Shown piece by piece: positions 4,283 through 7,183 of a stretch of 7,183 nucleotides of DNA (positions are counted from its first letter, which is position 1; each line of letters begins with the position of its first letter). The translations under genes and the position numbers were made by a program. The notes beneath the pieces were generated by a model. It searched no databases and was not told the origin of the DNA. It saw nothing but the letters and a program-made list of their open reading frames with translations. The stretch is from an uncultured Microcoleaceae cyanobacterium (lineage in GTDB: Bacteria > Cyanobacteriota > Cyanobacteriia > Cyanobacteriales > Microcoleaceae). The DNA lies in contig CALKCV010000446.1 in the NCBI GenBank assembly GCA_938083405.1, positions 1 through 7,183 of the forward strand. The letters are read 5' to 3'.

Positions 4283-6649
4283 ATGTTTTCATCAGGGCAA
4301 TTAGAACGCATACCGGTATTGGGACCGATCTGGCGACAAATTCAGAACTCCCCCAAACCAGTACCAGAAGATTCTCTTTTACTGCGGGTGATGGTGCAGG
4401 GGTTGGCGATCGCTGGTATTGTGGCGATCGATGTCTCTGCCGGCGTGGCTACGGATGAGGTGGCTCTGAGTCTCTGGGCTATACCTCTAAGTATTGTTGG
4501 TGCTACTTGGAGTTGGTACGCTCGCTACAAGCGTAATGTTGGTGTTAAGTTCTGCATAGCTATCGGTATGCTACTGGCTTTGGCGTCATTTTTGGGCAGC
4601 CTAGTGGTGGAGTTGAGCGATACTAGGCTGGTTTTGGCGGAACTGTTAATTCAACTCCAAGTTTTGCACAGTTTCGATTTGCCCCGCCGTAAGGATTTGG
4701 GGTATACGATGGTTATAGGTTTGATTTTGCTGGGGGTGGGAGCGACTATCAGTCAGACTTTGAGCTTTGCACCGATTTTGCTGGTGTTTGTGGCGATCGC
4801 TATCCCGGCTCTTATTTTAGATTATCGCTCTCGACTGGGACTGGCAAGGAGGCAAGATGTCTCTTCTACAGTCAAAGGGAAAAAGACTAATTTATCTTTA
4901 CTATTTACTTCGAGTTTATCTCCGAAAAGATTTGCCTTCCTCTTGCTAGTAATTCTAGGACTGGGGTTGGCAATTTTTGCTTTTTTGCCCCGCCTTCCCG
5001 GCTATCAATTGCGGACTTTTCCGGTTAGCGCGCCTCTAGATTTTGAGGTGGAACAGTTCGACGGTCGCAATATCACTAATCCGGGTTATGTGGGTAGGGG
5101 CAACGATGATGGCGATGGTGATGGTTTGGGTAACGGTACTAATGTAGAATCTGGTCCGGGAAATATGGATTCTACTTATTATTATGGTTTTAATACGAAA
5201 ATAAACCAGAACTTGCGGGGGGAGTTGACTCCTGAAGTGGTGATGCGGGTGCGATCGCAAGCTGAGGGTTTCTGGCGAGTGTTGGCTTTCGATCGCTATA
5301 CGGGGCAGGGTTGGGAGATTTCCCGCAACGACAATACTTTTGCTGTAAACCGCCCTCGCTGGTCTTATCAATTTTATTTGCCTGCGATCGGTCTTAACGG
5401 TCCGAGGAGAGAAATCATCCAAACCTACACTATAGTTTCTATGTTGCCGAATTTGATTCCGGCGATGTATAAAGCAGAGCAGGTTTATTTTCCTACGGAA
5501 AAAATAGCGATAGACCCGGATGGTAATTTGCGATCGCCCCTGGAATTGCGGGAAGGTTTGACTTATACGGTGATTTCCGAGGTTCCCTATCGCGATCGCT
5601 CTCTTTTAAGTCAAGCAGAGACTAATTACTCGAAAAATATCGCGGAGCATTATTTGCAAGTGCCCCCAGCAATAGCGGATAAAGTTCGGGCAAAAACTGA
5701 GGAAGTTTTAGCACAAACGACTCAGGTGGCTGCAAACAAAAAAGCTCTGGATAATCCTTACGAAATAGCTCTTTATTTGGCTCAATATCTCAAGCAAAAC
5801 CCGAATTATAAACTGCAAAAAGCACCGCCATTTTTACGGGATGACGAGGATTTGGTGGAGGCGTTTTTGTTCGGCTATAAAGATAGCGAAGAAGGGGAAA
5901 TAATTACTGGCGGTTATGGCGACCATTTCTCTACGGTTTTAACTCTAATGCTGCGTTCTATAGGCATTCCAGCCCGGTTAGTGGCGGGCTATCAACCGGG
6001 AGATTTTAATCCGTTTACGGGTTTATATGTGGTGAAAAATACCGATGCTTATGCGATGACGGAGGTTTATTTTCCCGATTATGGCTGGTTTGCTTTTAAT
6101 CCGATTCCGGGAATGCCTTTGATTCCTCCTTCTATTGAGGAGAATCAAACTTTTACTGCTCTTAAAACTTTTTGGAATTGGGTTGCGGGTTGGTTGCCTT
6201 CTCCGGTTACGGGGTTTTTGGAGAGGGTTGTTGGGGCGATTTTCCGTTGGTTGGGGGCGGCGATCGCTTGGTCTTTTGCTCTGTTTTCTCGGGGTTGGCA
6301 GGGCTTTTTTGCGGGTTTGATTTTGTTGACTGTTGTGAGTTTTGGTTGCTGGTTGCTGTATTTGTTGTGGCGGGGGTGGCGATACCGCAGGCGGTTGGCG
6401 AAGTTGCCGCCGATGGAGAGTTTGTATCGGCAAATGTTGGATTTGTTGGCGGTTAAAGGTTTTAAGAAGAGGCGATCGCAGACACCTTTTGAGTATGCCA
6501 GGGCGATGAGGGAGGTTGATGGTAGCGACGGGGAGGCGATCGGTCGAATTTCGGGGGCTTATGTCAATTGGCGTTATGGGGGGAAGAGTGTTAATTTGCC
6601 TGAGTTGCGAGAGTTGTTGCGTGGTTTGAAGGGGAGTAAAAACAATTAA
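4283..6649 (+). CDS. TgpA/DUF3488-type membrane protein with degenerate transglutaminase-like domain
   Basis: This is a large inner-membrane protein of the TgpA type. About six hydrophobic segments (roughly 35-52, 60-80, 87-110, 140-158, 161-181, 216-236) form the DUF3488-like N-terminus, including VLHSFDLPRRKDLGYTMV, matching the family's RD-containing loop. An extramembrane part follows with the family signature FWRVLAFDRYTGQGWE (330-345). The transglutaminase-like core has LMLRSIGIPARLVAGYQPG near 555-575. One more membrane helix (about 673-696) leads to a DUF4129-like cytoplasmic tail with TPFEYARAM. The catalytic Cys-His-Asp positions appear to be Gly546 (GGYGDHF), Tyr590 (DAYAMTEVYF) and Asn606 (FAFNPIPG), so transglutaminase or protease chemistry is unlikely. 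Residues 273-287 are Asp/Gly-rich with a DxDxDG loop. The gene lies 63 bp after patU and is HIP1-rich. No clear Shine-Dalgarno precedes the chosen start. Function unknown; a scaffolding or wall-related role is speculation. Confidence 0.88.
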   Translation: MFSSGQLERIPVLGPIWRQIQNSPKPVPEDSLLLRVMVQGLAIAGIVAIDVSAGVATDEVALSLWAIPLSIVGATWSWYARYKRNVGVKFCIAIGMLLALASFLGSLVVELSDTRLVLAELLIQLQVLHSFDLPRRKDLGYTMVIGLILLGVGATISQTLSFAPILLVFVAIAIPALILDYRSRLGLARRQDVSSTVKGKKTNLSLLFTSSLSPKRFAFLLLVILGLGLAIFAFLPRLPGYQLRTFPVSAPLDFEVEQFDGRNITNPGYVGRGNDDGDGDGLGNGTNVESGPGNMDSTYYYGFNTKINQNLRGELTPEVVMRVRSQAEGFWRVLAFDRYTGQGWEISRNDNTFAVNRPRWSYQFYLPAIGLNGPRREIIQTYTIVSMLPNLIPAMYKAEQVYFPTEKIAIDPDGNLRSPLELREGLTYTVISEVPYRDRSLLSQAETNYSKNIAEHYLQVPPAIADKVRAKTEEVLAQTTQVAANKKALDNPYEIALYLAQYLKQNPNYKLQKAPPFLRDDEDLVEAFLFGYKDSEEGEIITGGYGDHFSTVLTLMLRSIGIPARLVAGYQPGDFNPFTGLYVVKNTDAYAMTEVYFPDYGWFAFNPIPGMPLIPPSIEENQTFTALKTFWNWVAGWLPSPVTGFLERVVGAIFRWLGAAIAWSFALFSRGWQGFFAGLILLTVVSFGCWLLYLLWRGWRYRRRLAKLPPMESLYRQMLDLLAVKGFKKRRSQTPFEYARAMREVDGSDGEAIGRISGAYVNWRYGGKSVNLPELRELLRGLKGSKNN
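4406..6479. repeat. cluster of HIP1 octamers inside the TgpA-like gene
   Basis: GCGATCGC occurs at 4406, 4793, 5251, 5530, 5592, 6260 and 6472 within this gene; other copies in the window start at 964, 3067 and 7086. HIP1 is the highly iterated palindrome typical of many cyanobacterial genomes. The copies fall in all three codon phases. Confidence 0.9.
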
Positions 6650-6650
6650 T

Positions 6651-6675
6651 AATTAACAATTAACAATTAACAATT
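6651..6675. repeat. AATTAAC heptamer tandem repeat
   Basis: Three full copies of AATTAAC (6651-6657, 6658-6664, 6665-6671) are followed by a partial AATT. A related AACAATTAA at 6641-6649 encodes the last two asparagines and the stop codon of the upstream gene. This is the type of short heptameric tandem repeat found between genes in filamentous cyanobacteria. It fills about half of the 51-bp gap before acyP. Confidence 0.85.
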
Positions 6676-6700
6676 GGGTTATTAGTGAGGTTCGTGTTGT

Positions 6701-7003
6701 ATGGGAAGAATGAAAAATCAATCGTTATCTGAAATTGTTCGCATCCATGTTTTTGTCTCTGGCAAGGTTCAAGGGGTGGGTTATCGCTATGCTACTGTTA
6801 GCGAAGCCCGAAAACTGGGTCTTGGCGGTTGGGTGCGAAATTTGCCCGATGGTAGGGTGGAGGCTGTTTTTGAGGGAACCAAGGAAGCGGTGGAAAGGAT
6901 TATTGTTTGGTGCGATCGGGGTCCCGCGCCGGCTTTGGTTAGCGATGTTGAGGTGGAATATCGAGAACCAGAGGGCATCGAAGGGTTCGAGGTGAGGATG
7001 TAG
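6701..7003 (+). CDS. acyP: acylphosphatase
   Basis: This small soluble cytoplasmic enzyme hydrolyses carboxyl-phosphate bonds such as those in acetyl or 1,3-bisphosphoglycerate phosphates. The family signature is clear: VSGKVQGVGYRYAT at residues 19-32 contains the phosphate-binding loop with catalytic Arg29, and GWVRNLPDGRVEAVFEG (43-59) contains catalytic Asn47. The end, GFEVR, also fits the fold's last strand. At 100 residues it is normal, with a short extra N-terminus of about ten residues. GAGG at 6687-6690 lies ten bases before ATG 6701. The in-frame ATG at 6710 is possible, but the purines before it are too close. It follows the TgpA-like gene by 51 bp on the same strand, so co-transcription is possible; no functional link to its neighbours is evident. 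Confidence 0.95.
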   Translation: MGRMKNQSLSEIVRIHVFVSGKVQGVGYRYATVSEARKLGLGGWVRNLPDGRVEAVFEGTKEAVERIIVWCDRGPAPALVSDVEVEYREPEGIEGFEVRM

Positions 7004-7183
7004 GAAGGGGGAGTTGGGAAAATGCGATCCGTTTTACGGCGGTTAGCAGCATCGATCTGCTCTTGAGAAATGGCTCCACTTCTTGGCGATCGCTCTCTTA
7101 ATTCGGCTATTTTTTTGAGCGTCGATCGATTTGGCGAGTTCCCCCTGACTGGTGTCCTACTCATGGGAGCGGAAATGTTTGCT
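7004..7183. other. downstream flank without a convincing gene
   Basis: These 180 bases carry one HIP1 octamer (7086-7093) and several partial GATCG palindromes. On the minus strand a frame is open from the window edge, with an ATG at 7164 and charged, protein-like content (for example KKIAELRERSPRSG, then ISQEQIDAANRRKTDRI). It runs on into acyP without stopping until 6787, so it cannot be accepted as a complete gene as it stands. A decayed or frameshifted gene fragment entering from the right is possible. No terminator for acyP is obvious. Confidence 0.4.

Noticed and set aside
6023..6433. 136-residue minus-strand ORF rich in Arg, Pro and Gln
   Set aside because: It is an antisense shadow of the TgpA-like gene; its composition follows from the G/T-rich coding strand there.
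6787..7164. 125-residue minus-strand ORF overlapping acyP
   Set aside because: 217 bases lie antisense to a clear acylphosphatase and no ribosome binding site precedes its ATG. Only the part outside acyP is discussed, as a possible remnant.

Overview
The window looks like part of a filamentous cyanobacterial chromosome. Three things point there: ten copies of the HIP1 octamer GCGATCGC in about 7.2 kb; short AT-rich tandem repeats and palindromic dispersed repeats between genes; and a gene set of solanesyl diphosphate synthase (plastoquinone side chain), HetZ and PatU. HetZ and PatU are known from filamentous cyanobacteria, both heterocyst-forming and not, so they do not show that this organism makes heterocysts.

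Layout. 1-153: AT-rich leader with a weak promoter candidate. 154-1125 (+): sds. 1126-1446: repeat-rich spacer with a good terminator, an exact 27-bp direct repeat, a GGTTG/CAACC palindrome and a second hairpin. 1447-1926 (-): uncharacterised 159-residue protein, convergent with sds and divergent from hetZ. 1927-2025: 99-bp divergent promoter region with an inverted repeat beside the hetZ start. 2026-7003 (+): hetZ, patU (8-bp overlap), a TgpA/DUF3488-type membrane protein with a transglutaminase-like domain, and acylphosphatase. 7004-7183: flank with no convincing gene.

How the genes fit together. hetZ and patU are a known regulatory pair for cell differentiation and pattern, and their overlap suggests coupled translation. 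The TgpA-like gene (63 bp on) and acyP (51 bp on) share the strand and may be co-transcribed, but no functional link is visible. sds is a separate unit closed by its own terminator.

Main points for a second look: the transglutaminase-like protein appears to lack all three catalytic residues (Gly, Tyr and Asn where Cys, His and Asp are expected) and carries a DxDxDG calcium-type loop. The hetZ promoter shows no HetR-type palindrome but has a different inverted repeat. HetZ has a layout reminiscent of a sigma factor. No wholly new system is evident. The pseudo-enzyme next to hetZ-patU and the unknown divergent gene are the best candidates for undescribed biology.
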